Assembly (NCBI GenBank): GCA_014904985.1
Contig: MU129004.1
Coordinates: forward strand, 45,170-109,169
Direction: 5' to 3'
Length of the DNA: 64,000 bases
Source of the DNA: Hydnum rufescens UP504
Lineage: Eukaryota > Basidiomycota > Agaricomycetes > Cantharellales > Hydnaceae
A model generated the notes under the pieces. It worked only from the letters and a program-made list of their open reading frames with translations. It made no database searches and was not told the origin of the DNA. Position 1 is the first letter of the stretch; each line of letters begins with the position of its first letter. The translations under genes were made by a program, and so were the position numbers. This document shows positions 47,137-58,994 of this stretch, piece by piece.

Positions 47137-48834
47137 TTAGCCAGCAGGTTTCACAGATCCTTGATTAGGGCCCCCGACACCCGCGTGCCTAAGGGCTGCC
47201 ATCAAATCGGGCCTCTCGGGGCCTACGGTAGGTTGTTCGGCTGTAGCATCATCAGGCCCTGCAGCAGGCGCAGCGTTCACCCGCTGGACTGTGCCGGTCT
47301 TTCGCCGCTTGACGGCGGTGGGCACGAACGCAGTGCTTTCGCGTTTGAGATCCCGCAGTTCTGGCTCAGCGGATATGGTGGCTTGGTTAAAGCGCGTGGC
47401 TACAGTAGGAGGGGAAGGGCTGATGGCGGCAAGGGGGGAGGGAGCTAGGGTTGGCGGCAGTGGAGTGGGGAGGGGGAGGAACCAAGCCTTGGCGCATAGC
47501 GCGGTGTTGTTGATAGGTCTGGTGAGGTACGGGGGAGAGAGGGTCTTGGATTGGTTGGGTTGGACGTGAGGGGAAGCCTGGGGCGGTGGTGGTATGGGCT
47601 GGGCGAAACCGAATGGTGCTTGTGGTAACAAAGGGAAGCCGGGAGGGGGTGGAGGAAATGGGACACCAAGGGGGAAAGGAGGATATGCCTGCGGGGGGAA
47701 TTGCATGATTGGGGGTGGAGGGAACCCAGGAGGTGGTGGGGGGATGAATCCCTGTGACACGTCTGGCGGGAGGGGAGGAGCTAATCGTGAAGGTACAGGT
47801 AAATTAAGTCCGCTATGTGTGACTTTGACGGAGGGGACATCACCTGGTTCTACACCAGGTGGTGGTCCAGCAGGCATTGGAATATCGTCATCACTATCAT
47901 CACTTTCCTCTGGTAGTGGTGGAGGTCCCGGAGGCAGCGGAATTTCGTCGTCTGTGGGGAAGACAAAAGACATCAATATAACGAGGTTCAAATCCCACCT
48001 AAGTGCGTACCATCGGTACTCTGTGTAGAGTCATCATGTGTGGAATCTTGGGCTTCCACTCGAGGAAGTTCATGTGGTAAGAGTGCTAATGTATAGGTCA
48101 GGTTGTGAGTTCTGGACAATATATTTTATTACTCACGTCTTTCCACGTAGGGCATGCCTGGAGGCGGCACTCCAAACGGATTCATTTTCTCATCATAATA
48201 TATAGATCTTTCGGGATGTAGAGGCAGTCCATTTGGACCGAAGAGGTTGCGAGCCGCAGTTGGTGGTCGATCCCCCAAATCGCCACCATGACGAGAGGCA
48301 GATCCTCCAGGATACACGAGTTTTTCATGTTCAGGATGCGCGGTAACATATTCGGCCTTTTTCTTTTTGATGCGTTCTACCTCCTCTCGAAGAGATGCAA
48401 GCCTCTCTTTGCTGTGTTTGTCGAGATCACTAGTTTTTCCTGAGAAAAGATAAAGCGAAGGTGAGATATGATAATCAGGTCATCATAGAACATACAACAC
48501 CGGCTTCGTCCAGACGTCGAATCTCTGCTTCGAGACCTGTGACGGTGAGGGTCAGCCGTTGTATAGCTCAAAGAGGTGAATTTTCTGGGACCTCCCGTGT
48601 CTTTCTTGACAGTAACAATCTCGCGGGTCTTATTCCTTGCCTCTTTGTTCTACCGAAGCCAACAATCAGGCGATGAGGGGACAGTTCGGGAGCATCGCGT
48701 ACCTTCTTGATTTCTTTCTTTCTCTCCGCCTTTCCTAGAGAGATCAGCCTGACGTTAGTCCAGAAAAATGTGGAGTATGGGCAACCGTTACTGTGTGCAT
48801 CTGCGGGATTGAGCGTTCTGGAGCCCTTCGCCAT
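47137..48834 (-). CDS. WBP11-type proline-rich pre-mRNA splicing protein
   Basis: Homologue of WW-domain-binding protein 11 (SIPP1/NpwBP), a nuclear spliceosome-associated factor. The ATG at 48834 starts MAKGSRTLNPADAHRKAERK, followed by the basic Wbp11 N-terminal domain (KKEIKKNKEAR, TREIVTVKKDT). Then come a coiled-coil exon (KTSDLDKHSKERLASLREEV, RIKKKKAEYVT), NLFGPNGLPLHPERSIYYDE, MNPFGVPPPGMPYVERRE, an acidic segment, and a long Pro-rich region (DDEIPLPPGPPPLPEESDD and many PPPPPGFPP runs) that would bind WW domains. The end, to 47137, contains KRRKTG, a likely nuclear signal. Introns are short and GT-AG. The domain order agrees with the family. The plus strand here gives only Gly-rich antisense frames. 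Confidence 0.82.
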
Positions 48835-49563
48835 TGATTTAATTCCCAACCAGAAGTTCCCACGTTACGGCACTTTCCTGCCCACGTGCTCTCTCATTGG
48901 TTCTCCTTCCGTTCGTTTACTGTAGGTGGCCTTGGACGGGGTATATCTTCTCCACGAATCACTTGCAGAATATTTCCCTCAGTTCTGACGAGAAATCGCA
49001 AAATTTAATGGCCACATGGTTGGAGATGCTCCTTGGGGCGCTCTCTTGAGTTCGGCTCATCATTTTCAACCTGTCGCTCAAGCCCAAAAGCGCGACTAAC
49101 CCGTTTTCTGCTGAAATAGAACTATTTCTCCTGCTCTCTGCTGATACGTTATGATGTAATATTCTCGCCAACAACCACGTCCAACTCGCAAATACCGTCC
49201 ACATCAATTTTTGCAACTTCCATGGTAAATATTGGACTCGAAAGAAAAAAGAGGCGAAACCCCACCAAAATTCTAATTCCAATCTAAAACCACGGACAGA
49301 GCATGAAGATTCCAGCAAAGGGTGGATACTGTCGAGGTCCCGCTCCGGTAAATGCCGGAGTATTCACGCGTGCTGCTTTCGCTACAATCCACATGCATGG
49401 ACACATTGGATTTTTGTACTTTCTCTATGTGTGTGTGTAAGAAATTCCGTTCCGGAGCCGTTCACCGTGGTTTTAATTCCCGACACCTACGGGACTTTCC
49501 GTCCCGCCCCATGCGTTTCGTGCGCTTTCCCTCGACGCGTCAACCTACCCCGTCCCCGACCTG

Positions 49564-50440
49564 ATGGCACCCAGGAAACCTTCTGGAAAAATACCACCGC
49601 CACCACCGCCTTCCCGACTCCCAAAGTTAGCGGCAATTACAACACTACTTGTATGTCTTACACTCTTATGTCAGTATCTCGATGGAATCAAGGTTCGTAG
49701 TACGCATGGTGCGGATCTCGAATGGACCTGAGCTTCTACAGCAGGATCGGTGGTATATATTTGACCCCACTTTCCTGCACGAGCTGTCCCGAGAGGCGAT
49801 AGCCACTCATAATGACGATGTGCCTCTCACGATCTCCTTCATTGTACAAAATCTGACGAATACATACGGGCTGTATCACATAAATCCTCGGGAAGACGAA
49901 TGGGTCCTCAGCAATGCAGGTGGTGCCATGGGTGCGATGTACGTTATACATGCCTCTATCACCGAATACCTCATTGTATTCGGAACCCCGCTGGGAACCG
50001 AAGGACACACCGGGAGGCATGCAGCGGACGACTATTTCCATATACTACAGGGAGAGCAATGGGCTTTTTCACCTCCCAATTTAACTATGGAGGTATGTGC
50101 TCGTACATTCCAATCCATTATTGCGGGACCTCCGCCTCACATCTTCGCATGGAGGTGTACCCTGCAGGATCAGTACATCATCTCCAGCGAGGCACAGTAA
50201 AGCAATATAAAATGCATGAAGGGTGCTTTGCGTTAGAGTATGCTCGAGGTGCGCACGTATTCTCACCAGTACGAGGGAAGGATTTTGACGGAAATCCTAA
50301 TCCCAGGGTGGATTCCCCTGATGCTGCCTTTCCGTTTCGCGGACTCTCTGTCTTCGACTCTTGACATCCCGAATCTTTACCGTACAATAGTCATAACAGT
50401 TCGAGAAATGACTCGGAATTTGTTGTCTGGGAAAATCTAA
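49564..50440 (+). CDS. ERG2: C-8 sterol isomerase
   Basis: ER membrane enzyme of ergosterol synthesis that shifts the fecosterol double bond from C8 to C7. The ATG at 49564 starts MAPRKPSGKIPPPPPPSRLP followed by a membrane helix (ITTLLVCLTLLCQYL). The intron begins at 49693 and ends at 49741 or 49744. Conserved body: DRWYIFDPTFLHELSREAIA, NPREDEWVLSNAGGAMGAMY, HASITEYLIVFGTPLGTEGH, TGRHAADDYFHILQGEQWAF. Intron 50093-50154 then joins LTME to VYPAGSVHHLQRGTVKQYKM; intron 50249-50306 joins FALEYAR to GWIPLMLPFRFAD; the end is REMTRNLLSGKI at 50440. All splices are GT-AG and in frame, and the protein is about 225 residues, normal for ERG2. The gene is intact and the identification is secure. Divergent from the WBP11-type gene on the left. 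Confidence 0.95.
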
Positions 50441-52394
50441 TCGCTCGGAGAACAAACCTCATCTGAATACGCTTTCGAGCCTGAGACAAAGTGGTGATCA
50501 CTTCTATCAAACAGTCCCTGGGGTGTCTTGAAAATTCAATGACGCAAGAGCTTGTCTGGACAAATCTTAAACATGGTGAATGAAAGGAAGTTGTGGGATA
50601 CTCTTCGCGGGATGCCCCAGATGCGAGTTGCTTCTCCGTCGTCGCCACGTTTGCGGTCTGGAAAAGTACTGAGTTTCCTACAGCCCGAAGGGGATACTGT
50701 AATTATGGATTTTCATTATTATTGAACAGTGGAAAAGTGCCAGAGAGGACATTTGAATTCGTGTGAAAAGAATCTGTTGAAGGCCGAGTTCACATCCCTG
50801 GACTCTTCGATCTTCGATAGCAAGACAACAGGCAAGGTCCGTCTCTACATTGTGATACCGCAGACAGGACAAGTCCCACCACTCGTCCATCTTGAAATCC
50901 AATTCTTGGAGCTCCAAAGGCGAAGCAGAGGCTACTTCCCTTCGATCAACACTTGAAAGTTCAGAAAAAGTAGAGGGTTCCCGTAGTGCTCCCATGGAAC
51001 AATACGGCAAGCAAGATCCCCGAGAATTTTGGTGAACGACTTGATTGTGGCACGTTTCCACGGACGAAAACCATGTTCATCATCTTGAATCTCGACTGCC
51101 AAATTGAGGAGTTCCCTGAACCAAAGTCTGGGACCAGTGGGAGATAGCAGATCATGCCATCCAGCGTGAGTCCGCTGGATAAGGTGAAGTCGCCCCGACA
51201 ACGGTGCTTGCCTCGACGTGCCCTCCCCCTTGGGTGTCAACGAACTATCCGAGATCCGAGAATGGCGCAAGGCGATACAATGTAACACCTATTTTATTCA
51301 GCATCCGCGGTGGTGGAGACGATCAACATAGCTGGTCTGCGCAACATTCTTTAGGAAGTCTTCCAGAAACGACAGACCGATGCTCGAAGTCCAGACATCC
51401 TGAAAATCGGATTCAGGGGGAGTAACACAGACAGAGATATCGAAACATCATCCCCAGAATAAGCTATGGTATTGAGCATTGCTGTTAAGTCGTATCCCAG
51501 TTTCGGACCAGTGGGGTCAGTTATGCTGGGCACGAGGCGAGGTTCCTGGGGGTGAGATTGCAATGGCAAACAAAGTGACTTTTCACTTCCAAAGGATCAA
51601 ACATCTCGGATATCATGAGACTGGTCCTGTCGCCCTGGGCGAATATCGAGTTTACGACGTCGTGTACGAAGAAAAAGCAGGGTCTGAAACACGAAACAAT
51701 ACTGACACTGAATATACTGGGACATTGACTGTGGCCGGACGAACAACTGCTCTCTACTCACAGAGCAAGAAGTCCGGCATGCCAGAACAGTGTTCTGGGA
51801 ATCGGCATTGGTTAGTTGGCCAAACCGGGAGGAGATACTACCAACTAGTTTCAAGCCCGGATACGCGCTAGTGAAATGAAACAGAGTGAGTGGGACGGCT
51901 CGCGCGGTCTCGGCGAGCCTTCCACAAGCTTGAGAAATTGTACAATGAGACGTTTCTGGATAAACGCCCAGGCCATCGCTTCTAGCAACGGGGGAACATT
52001 CGGACTACGGCTGTACCAGAAATGACGCACAGGAAACATAGAGAAACTGTTGGGCGTATCGGTCTTGTTACGGTCCACGGTTCCATCCTTGTTGCGGGCT
52101 GCGGGCTTGAATAGGAGGAAAGCGAGATGCGGGTATTTATGGATGAAATATCGAGACGTACTGGGATGCTTGGATTCTTTTACGGTCCCCCTCCAGGATA
52201 GATGCACAGGGTAAGCTCCAATAACGAGGCGTTCTGATGTTCATGGCACCTTGGGCCCAAAGAAGAATGGTTGGCAACGGAGGCGTTCACTGTGGCGGAA
52301 AAACCGAACAATGATGCCCGGGTCCACTTTCTGCCTAATATATCGTCAAGAGATTATGAGACTACGAGTGGTGGGGGAGGTGTTTAGACGGGGC
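50441..52394. other. Unassigned ORFs on both strands
   Basis: Minus-strand frames 50678-51061, 50932-51288 and 51851-52207 and the plus-strand frame from an ATG at 51563 to 51871 have partly natural composition (for example AVEIQDDEHGFRPWKRATIK on minus and YRVYDVVYEEKAGSETRNN on plus). No exon chain or family could be established, and stops separate the pieces. Could be a lineage-specific gene or a decayed one. Confidence 0.3.
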
Positions 52395-52475
52395 GACCGT
52401 GCAGACGTGGATCGAACAGGGTACCAAACACTGGCAATTTTCGCAGCCATCATACAATCCTGCTAGACCACGGCC
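52395..52475 (-). tRNA. tRNA-like locus, probably degenerate
   Basis: On the minus strand the 5' end GGCCGTG can pair with the 3' end CACGGTC over 7 bases (one G-U) to form an acceptor stem, 81 nt apart. The sequence TGGTCTAGCAGG fits the pol III A-box consensus exactly and GTTCGATCC fits the B box. Against a working tRNA: the T stem has two mismatches of five, no good D stem is seen, and the anticodon loop cannot be placed with U33, so the identity is undefined. Confidence 0.3.
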
Positions 52476-54849
52476 GGTTCTCCTAGAGCGGTTGTGGGGA
52501 AACAGGCGTGGGGGTGATTCCCGTTGCTACTAAAGCATGATGGAGGCGCGAGGCCCACGGCTAGGCTCCGTAGTCCCAAAAGAGTCCTAGTGCCCGAAGT
52601 AAAATGGGGATGAGGACGCGAACACCCGACTCGCCTAGAAGAGGGGATTCCTCAAATCAACTAAATTCCGTCTGATGGGAAAGCGATGGCCGTTGAGGAA
52701 GACACGCAGATGGGCCATTTTTTCCCGCTGCGCGCTGGAAGACAGCTGGTTCATCAAATACCCCGATCTACACAACTTCCCATATCAACCCACACAAAAA
52801 GGCCTGCAACGAGGAAGAAGCGTCAAGATAGGTGAGTGAGATGAAGTTGCCAACCAAGTCTGGCAGTATGGACGTTGCCCGGGCTCCCAAGGCAAATCAA
52901 AGGGTGAAGTTCTGCGCTATTTGCCGGTGCCAGAGGATTGGCCTCGACAGGGGTCTTCTAATATCCCCTCCAGCGGGCTCTCCCTGGTCTGTTGTCTTCT
53001 AAGGTTTGCGAGTGCTGAAGCGCAATATCATTCTGGGGCGTCTCACCACCTCTAATATTCGTCCGAACGACTTGTTTGGTCTCATTCGAGCCTAGGATCT
53101 ACGGCCCATCCGTGCTGTACTCAGGCAAATGCCCAAGGGATTTGTCTCCACTCTCCGGTGCGATAGGTCAGACCACTGCCTTTTTTCAATGTCAAAAGGA
53201 CGCAGAATACCTGGAATTCCTGTTCCTGCTGCTGTTGGCTCTCCTACTCTACTCCCATGCTGCCTCCGAGATCAAACGTATGGCACGATTATCAGGATGA
53301 GACTTGAACTCAATGAAAGATGCGATGTTCTAAATGTCCTCGAGGCCGATCTCTCTTCGTTACTAATCGTCCAGCATGGAAGATCGCAATGAACTTACCC
53401 ACCGGCATCCCTCCATGCCACAGGGTCGTACACATCCCTCTGCGATATGCCCAAATTTCTTGCGTCAAGGAAGCCCCCATCCTGGCCCTTCATTCCAGGT
53501 GATGGATTTGCTCGTTTCGTGGCGACCGCGATGGGGGTTTTGCATGGCATCAAAGTGATCCATGGCCAGCCACAAGGAATTTTTTCGTTTGATTGCCTTT
53601 TGTCCTGCTCAAAGGCCCGTGTCATACCATCTACGTTTGACGCCCTCGCGCATATATTTGGTTTAGCGCACACCGATTGACGACGCTACTGATGCTCACC
53701 TGCGATAGTCTTCTCCAGATAAAAGACCACGCGGATGGCCACAATTGTTAGAGGTTCCCATGCACCCGCCCACGTACTTATGCTTTGATTCTGTGCAGTG
53801 ATATCATCTTTTTTCTCGATGATGCTTGCTTAAATGTCCCCAACCACGGAATCCACTTCCTGGATGTATCGATGTGGTGGCGTTGACAATTTGAGTGGCG
53901 CTGCTCCGAACAAATGTGGTGGGATGTGACCCACCCATATTTATAGGTATGTACGAGGTGGTCCTAATCCTTTAAAGTGGCATGACGGTAATGTAGCGTT
54001 CATGCAATTTTCCACCTCGATTGGCATGGTTCGTTGATTGCAGGTGGGTAGCTGACCTGGGATGGCCCGCGAGGAACAGGATCATTGAAATATCATATTG
54101 CTCTGCAATTAAATTCCCCCAGATCGAATGGTTAATGCTTTTGCCTTGTTCGACGAGCATGACGAACTTCCTTTACTGAGAAAAAATGAAGAACTGCGCT
54201 ATGTCTTGCAATAGAATCAGAGAGGGGCCTGTCAATGCCATTCGGTTTCCTCCGGATGTTTGCTTACCTTCAGGCGGTCCAAACTAAGGCATTTTGCGAA
54301 GCGCCGTCTCTTTTCGCTCCCCCATAAAGGTGCCTATCCCCGCCACTGTTCCCCGCCACAACCCCGAGGTATTCGAGAAATGGGAAGCGATTTTCAGCTA
54401 TCGTACGAATCAAGAAATCTCGCTCAGGCGCCTAGCATGTACATTGACGTGTCCCCCCCTGCCTTTCCTTTTCTAGGGATTGGATCCATGGCGACCTGCT
54501 CTCCGACGACTCGAATGTCAAGCAGAACGCCTCCCCGACCCGGATATTGGGAAATGTCGGCACTATTGGGGAACCTGACGATTTAGGCCCTATCGAAGGC
54601 CCATCTTCGAGCACCACTCTTCGGTATCATACTTCTTGTGACGGCCGTGTGTGGCTCTTAAATGTTTGTATTTTGATTTTCACAGGGATACTTGCGAGGC
54701 ACCCTCTGACTCGCACTCGTTTGGGGGGATCGTATTGCTGACAGGTGCAGGTTTTCCTTGTAGTGCATGGGGCCTACCACTGATCAGATGTCGCATGCTG
54801 TGGCTTCACTTGATATTCCACATGTGGCAGTGACTTTTCCCCGACGTCT
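52476..54849. other. 2.4-kb stretch without a supported gene
   Basis: Only short frames (53076-53300, 53447-53680 plus; 53395-53673 minus; 54260-54586 plus). None has a family signature. No terminal repeats or target-site duplications were noticed. Probably intergenic or old mobile-element remains. Confidence 0.35.
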
Positions 54850-55186
54850 ATGAACTCGCATTCTATCCCCCCTTCGTTGCTCTCCGACGTAGCTATGGAC
54901 GACGTAGGGTCAATTCCAGGAGATACTGAACGTGATTCGTTGACTCAGGACCATTATCCACCAAGGTCTGTGTTGGCTCCAGTGGATGATCAATTGATTG
55001 TAAACTGACGCCACGTATTTGACAAAGCGGTGGAAACTATCCCTCGACATCTATTACCAACTGTGGCACGGATTCCACACCGAGTACAGAAAGAGTGGTG
55101 GCGGAACTATCTTGCCACCCCTCTCCTGCGCGTCCCAGGGAACCCGCTCATAGTCCCCCCGAGAGTTCCCTGTTGGAACGAAACCC

Positions 55187-55879
55187 TTGAAGCCCACGCG
55201 TCGACGTGGGCCACGGGGGACATTCTCTAAGACTAAACTTGACCCGGGTATCCCATGGTTAGTCCATGAAAATGGATTCCAGTCTTTCCTTGAAATGTGT
55301 TTCCCCAAAGAATCCCGAGTTGGTCCACACTTTCCTGTCCAAAGATCTTATACCTGCCCCGCATGCGGTAACAACTTTGCCAGCCCCCAAGACCTCGTCC
55401 GCCACGTTACCGCAACACATCTTGTCGTAGCCGCCCGCCGCCACATAATAAGCCGTGGCCTCGCCGCTAATCTCCCCGACAACTGGGAGGACTATTCAGA
55501 AGCTGGGGACGAGAATGATGAGATAATGCTCCTTCACTTCACTGTCTTTGCCCAACGTCGCGATCCCGAAGCAGTTTTTGACAGCGTCGAAGTGGACTCC
55601 CAGGCATTTCTGGCCAAATATGACAAGTGCTTTTACGACTTGCCATCGCTTGAAGCTGGAGGAGAGTTGGACAGCTTGCGGGCTCGTTTGGCTGAATACT
55701 GCCTGTTGTGGGCACAAGAATTCAGCTGCACAATGTGCCACACATGGTGGTCGAGACATGATTCCCTTCTCCGCCACCGAAGATTAATCCACGCTGATTA
55801 TGAGGCCCTGGTGCCTTTGCTGTCGTCAGGATCAGCATTTTCGGTCAAGTTTCCCCCGAAGGCGCGTTGCCAGGGTTGA
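55187..55879 (+). CDS. C2H2 zinc-finger protein
   Basis: About 230 open codons ending at 55879 with two C2H2 fingers: YTCPACGNNFASPQDLVRHV then TATH (residues about 53-77), and FSCTMCHTWWSRHDSLLRHR then RLIH (about 185-208). Both follow C-X2-C-X12-H-X4-H. Between them is an acidic helical region (LHFTVFAQRRDPEAVFDSVE). The open frame begins with a TTG, so the true start lies in an upstream exon; a small ATG frame at 54850-55008 (MNSHSIPPSLLSDVAMDDVG) is a candidate first exon, but the splice could not be phased. The wide finger spacing and absence of a DNA-binding basic patch leave open whether it is a transcription factor or a mobile-element-derived protein. Confidence 0.6.
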   Translation: MKPTRRRGPRGTFSKTKLDPGIPWLVHENGFQSFLEMCFPKESRVGPHFPVQRSYTCPACGNNFASPQDLVRHVTATHLVVAARRHIISRGLAANLPDNWEDYSEAGDENDEIMLLHFTVFAQRRDPEAVFDSVEVDSQAFLAKYDKCFYDLPSLEAGGELDSLRARLAEYCLLWAQEFSCTMCHTWWSRHDSLLRHRRLIHADYEALVPLLSSGSAFSVKFPPKARCQG

Positions 55880-56585
55880 GGTTTCAGCCTTGTATGGCTA
55901 GTGTCTAAAGGTTAGAAACGATTATATCCACTCAAAGATTGACATGATACTTGCGTGGACATGCCGTCCACTCCTATGCGAATATCCTAGTGAGTGGTGG
56001 TGGTGGTGATATCGGCGCAGAGTCCTTTAATTAGCTGTGTGATTTGCCACGATAATAGTTGGCCACAATTCCATTGTTCTGTGTTATCATAATGTGTCAT
56101 AAATGATTACCTTTAAAAATTGATCTTTTGGTGGTCCGTGGCTAGTAGCCACACGAGGTAAAAATCCCAATTCGGGCAATGCGGCTTGTATCTCGCTTAA
56201 ATGACCCTAGCGTGTTGTAAATATAATTCTGAATCACGGACACGTTTGGACAGCCAACGCCTGACAATACGAACTTGGAACATCAACAAAATGGAATAGC
56301 TTGTGCTCTCCCCTTACTCTGATTTACAGTAATCCAGACATGGGCTTGCCTTCTTTGGATGTAATATGATATTCGCTTCATGCAATCATCTGCCATACTG
56401 CATAGAGCGCCCTCAAATGTTGTCAGATCCTTCTGACAGTTTTACTGGACCCATTCATAGTGCCCTGGAGTACTTTCGTCCAATATCGAACATCTGCCAT
56501 TCTTTATTCAAGTTCTAGAAGTGTTTGACGCCGAGTGTTGACTTGACTGGGAAAAGAACGTGCTAATGGCGCGCCGTGTAGATCT
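55880..56585. other. AT-rich intergenic stretch, no gene seen
   Basis: No open frame of note between the stop of the zinc-finger gene and the 3' end of the decayed desaturase. Contains a short GGT repeat near 55,993-56,010. Confidence 0.4.
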
Positions 56586-57750
56586 TCAGTGTCCGAAGGA
56601 TACAATAGATGTCTCTTTTGTTTGCTTCCCCTCTATAGGCCCCCGCATCCCTACTTTCTCTTCAATCTCATGGCCCACTAGCATTCCCAAGATATATACC
56701 TGCTCCGCCACAGCCTTCATCAGGAAACTTGACCGGAGGTTTGGCAGATTTTGGGCAGTTTTGTGAGGTCCAGAGCATCCAGACCTCAAAAAACCAGCTA
56801 AAACCAACCAAACCTCTTGGTTGAGTTTGCTGATGTTCAACACTCCTAAAGCATCCTTATTACCTTGCACGAATCTGAGCTCGGCGAACTCGAGGAGTTG
56901 CTCTTCGGCGGACTCTTTGACGAGCAAACTGGCCGCGCGCAAATGATGTCCAGGGAGGCGGGGGGAAAGATGGTGGGTCACTTGCAGGTGAAGGCCACCA
57001 CCGATGAACTTGACGGAGGGGTCGCAAATGATATCGGACGTCGTTCGCAGTTTCCGAGCGACAGACGACTCGGAAGGACCGAGATCCGCCATCCAGCGCA
57101 AAAAGTGTGAAAGGATGATCCGAAAATAAAAATTCCGGGCGAGAATAAACCAGTCGAAACTTGCAGAAGAGTCGCGGTACGAGACACATGCCTGGACATA
57201 CAGAGGGCTACCGGACATATGGCTGATGAGGAATAAAGCCCGGACTGCGTTTCCAATCGCCATATCCTCAAACGAGCTGGTGGACCCGTGGCACCACGAA
57301 GTACCATAGTCTGCGCTGCATGGAAAGGAAAAATGTGGAGGTTGTCAAATGTCAGTATACGATCAGTATAACAAGTTCAAGAATGCAGGGCTGATGGCAA
57401 AGGGCGAAATATGCTGAATATCTGGATCATGCATTGGGTGGTTCGGAATGATTATGAGCCATTGTCAGATCTGAACCGCTCGGAATCACTCACGATGATG
57501 ACTACTGTGATTCCATCATCCACGTAGTAGACAATGTTAGTATTAGGACGTGGTATTCTGCGAATGAGCAGACTCACATCAACTCACCAACCATCCAATA
57601 ATTGACCCCTGATGAACCTGATGAAATCTGCAATTATGATGTGATCGCACACCCAAATATGCGTCACGTCCACATGCCCCAAGTCGTGAGTACCAATGAA
57701 AGTGAGTTGCTGTCATCCCAGGACGAGAAAGAATGCTCTCAGAATGAACC
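56586..57750 (-). pseudogene. Sphingolipid delta-8 desaturase-like copy, broken
   Basis: The family (cytochrome b5-fused fatty acid desaturases) makes the delta-8 double bond of long-chain bases in fungal glucosylceramide, in the ER. On the minus strand the order of blocks is kept: QQLTFIGTHDLGHVDVTHIW (first His box HDxGH, near 57,680), IIIADFIR, MHDPDIQHISPFAISPAFLN (near 57,400), then an open frame from 57263 with SASFDWFILARNFYFRI, DPSVKFIGGGLHLQVTHHL (third His box QVxHH), HHLRAASLLVKESAEEQ and VAEQVYILGMLVGHEIEEKV. A TGA stands just before QQLTF, the second His box region (expected HNIHH) is scrambled across frames near 57,440, and no cytochrome b5 part was found upstream. The copy is therefore not functional as read. 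Confidence 0.75.
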
Positions 57751-58994
57751 ACCACGGAAATACAAATTGTCGGCTATGGCGCCCACGTGCAGAGCTCCAG
57801 GCTAGTATCTGTTAGATACGGAATCTTGTACGAGCCTGCGGCAGTAACCTTCACGTGAAGCCCCCGATACGCGCGAGCATGGTGCACTTGAACAGACAAG
57901 GAAAGAGTCGAGGGTGGCGGCGTGATCGCAGAAATAGAGGGTTATACGAGACCCGATGGATGGGCCTCCCTGTGAACAAGAAGGATTATCGAAGCCACGT
58001 GGCTATGGCCAGTAAACGTCCAGTTGGCCATACATGGTAGATCCGAATCCTTTTTCTCCTTTGTGAAACGCGTCCACTTCTCGCCCGTGTTTCGAAGGGG
58101 ATCGGACTCAGCCGCAACCTACAGGAACAAGTGGCGACCAACTGTCTTCCCTAGTCTGAAGTCGGACCACAATAATCCCTTGACACGTTCAAGAGTGTGG
58201 ATGGTGATATCCCTTTCGGGTAGTTGCACATTTTACTTCATTTGAAACTCGATCGGGGGGACGTGACCAAATGGCCGGTAGCAAATGGGTACACGGGCGA
58301 TGAATTTGACAAGAGAGTGATTGATGCCCACGTTATGGGAAACATGTTATACAACGATGACGGTGCCCTGAATGTGACGGCGACAGAGGAATCGGCATTA
58401 GCTGAGGTCGTTTTGCGAGAGCTCGAGAGCTGGGCGCATGTCGCTGGCAAGGGTGAAAATGGCGAGTTCTGTCATCTACTACATCGCGTCCCGCCAAGGC
58501 CTAAAAGGCAGTATTCCAAGGCCATGGCCAGTCTTGGGCATCCTCGCTTGCCTCTTTTGTTTAGAATTTGAAATGGACTACCAAAGAGGATATAAAAGGT
58601 ACATTACCACTAGCATCCTAGCAGATCCCTGTTAGTACGAACAAACACTAACTGTGGTCTACATAATCATTGGGATACGTTCATCGGTTATAAATTATAA
58701 CGCTCAGCACATCACACCCCTGCATTTATCAACCCCGTCGCCATTGACGGCAATGGATGATGATGATGATCAACCTGTTTGAGAAACACGAATGCAGGAG
58801 AGAAGGGGTGCGAACACGAGAGTTTTTTCTTTGGAAGAGTGAGCGAACGTAGCAGTGCATCAGGGGCAATTTCGCGGTCACTGTTCTCCAAGGAAATGCG
58901 AGGGGTGTATGGATGCGGGTGGATATGTATGTGACGATTTCTGATGACAGACGGAATTGGTAAACAGCACGACGGAGGGGAGGGGGGGGGATCA
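57751..58994. other. No firm gene; plus-strand ORF 58224-58571
   Basis: The region may have held the 5' part of the desaturase copy, but no cytochrome b5 motif (HPGG) was found. The plus-strand frame 58224-58571 (about 115 codons, with KRVIDAHVMGNMLYNDDGAL and ALAEVVLRELESWAHVAGKG) has protein-like composition but no known family and no clear splice partners. 58,700-58,990 is the 3' side of the DUF6534-type gene. Confidence 0.3.

Noticed and set aside
47984..48000. GGTTCAAATCC, a tRNA B-box-like sequence
   Set aside because: No pairing T stem, acceptor stem or A box nearby; it lies in an intron or exon edge of the WBP11-type gene.
47594..48028. Gly-rich plus-strand ORF that could look like a cold-shock or cell-wall protein
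   Set aside because: It is the antisense of the Pro-rich region of the WBP11-type gene.
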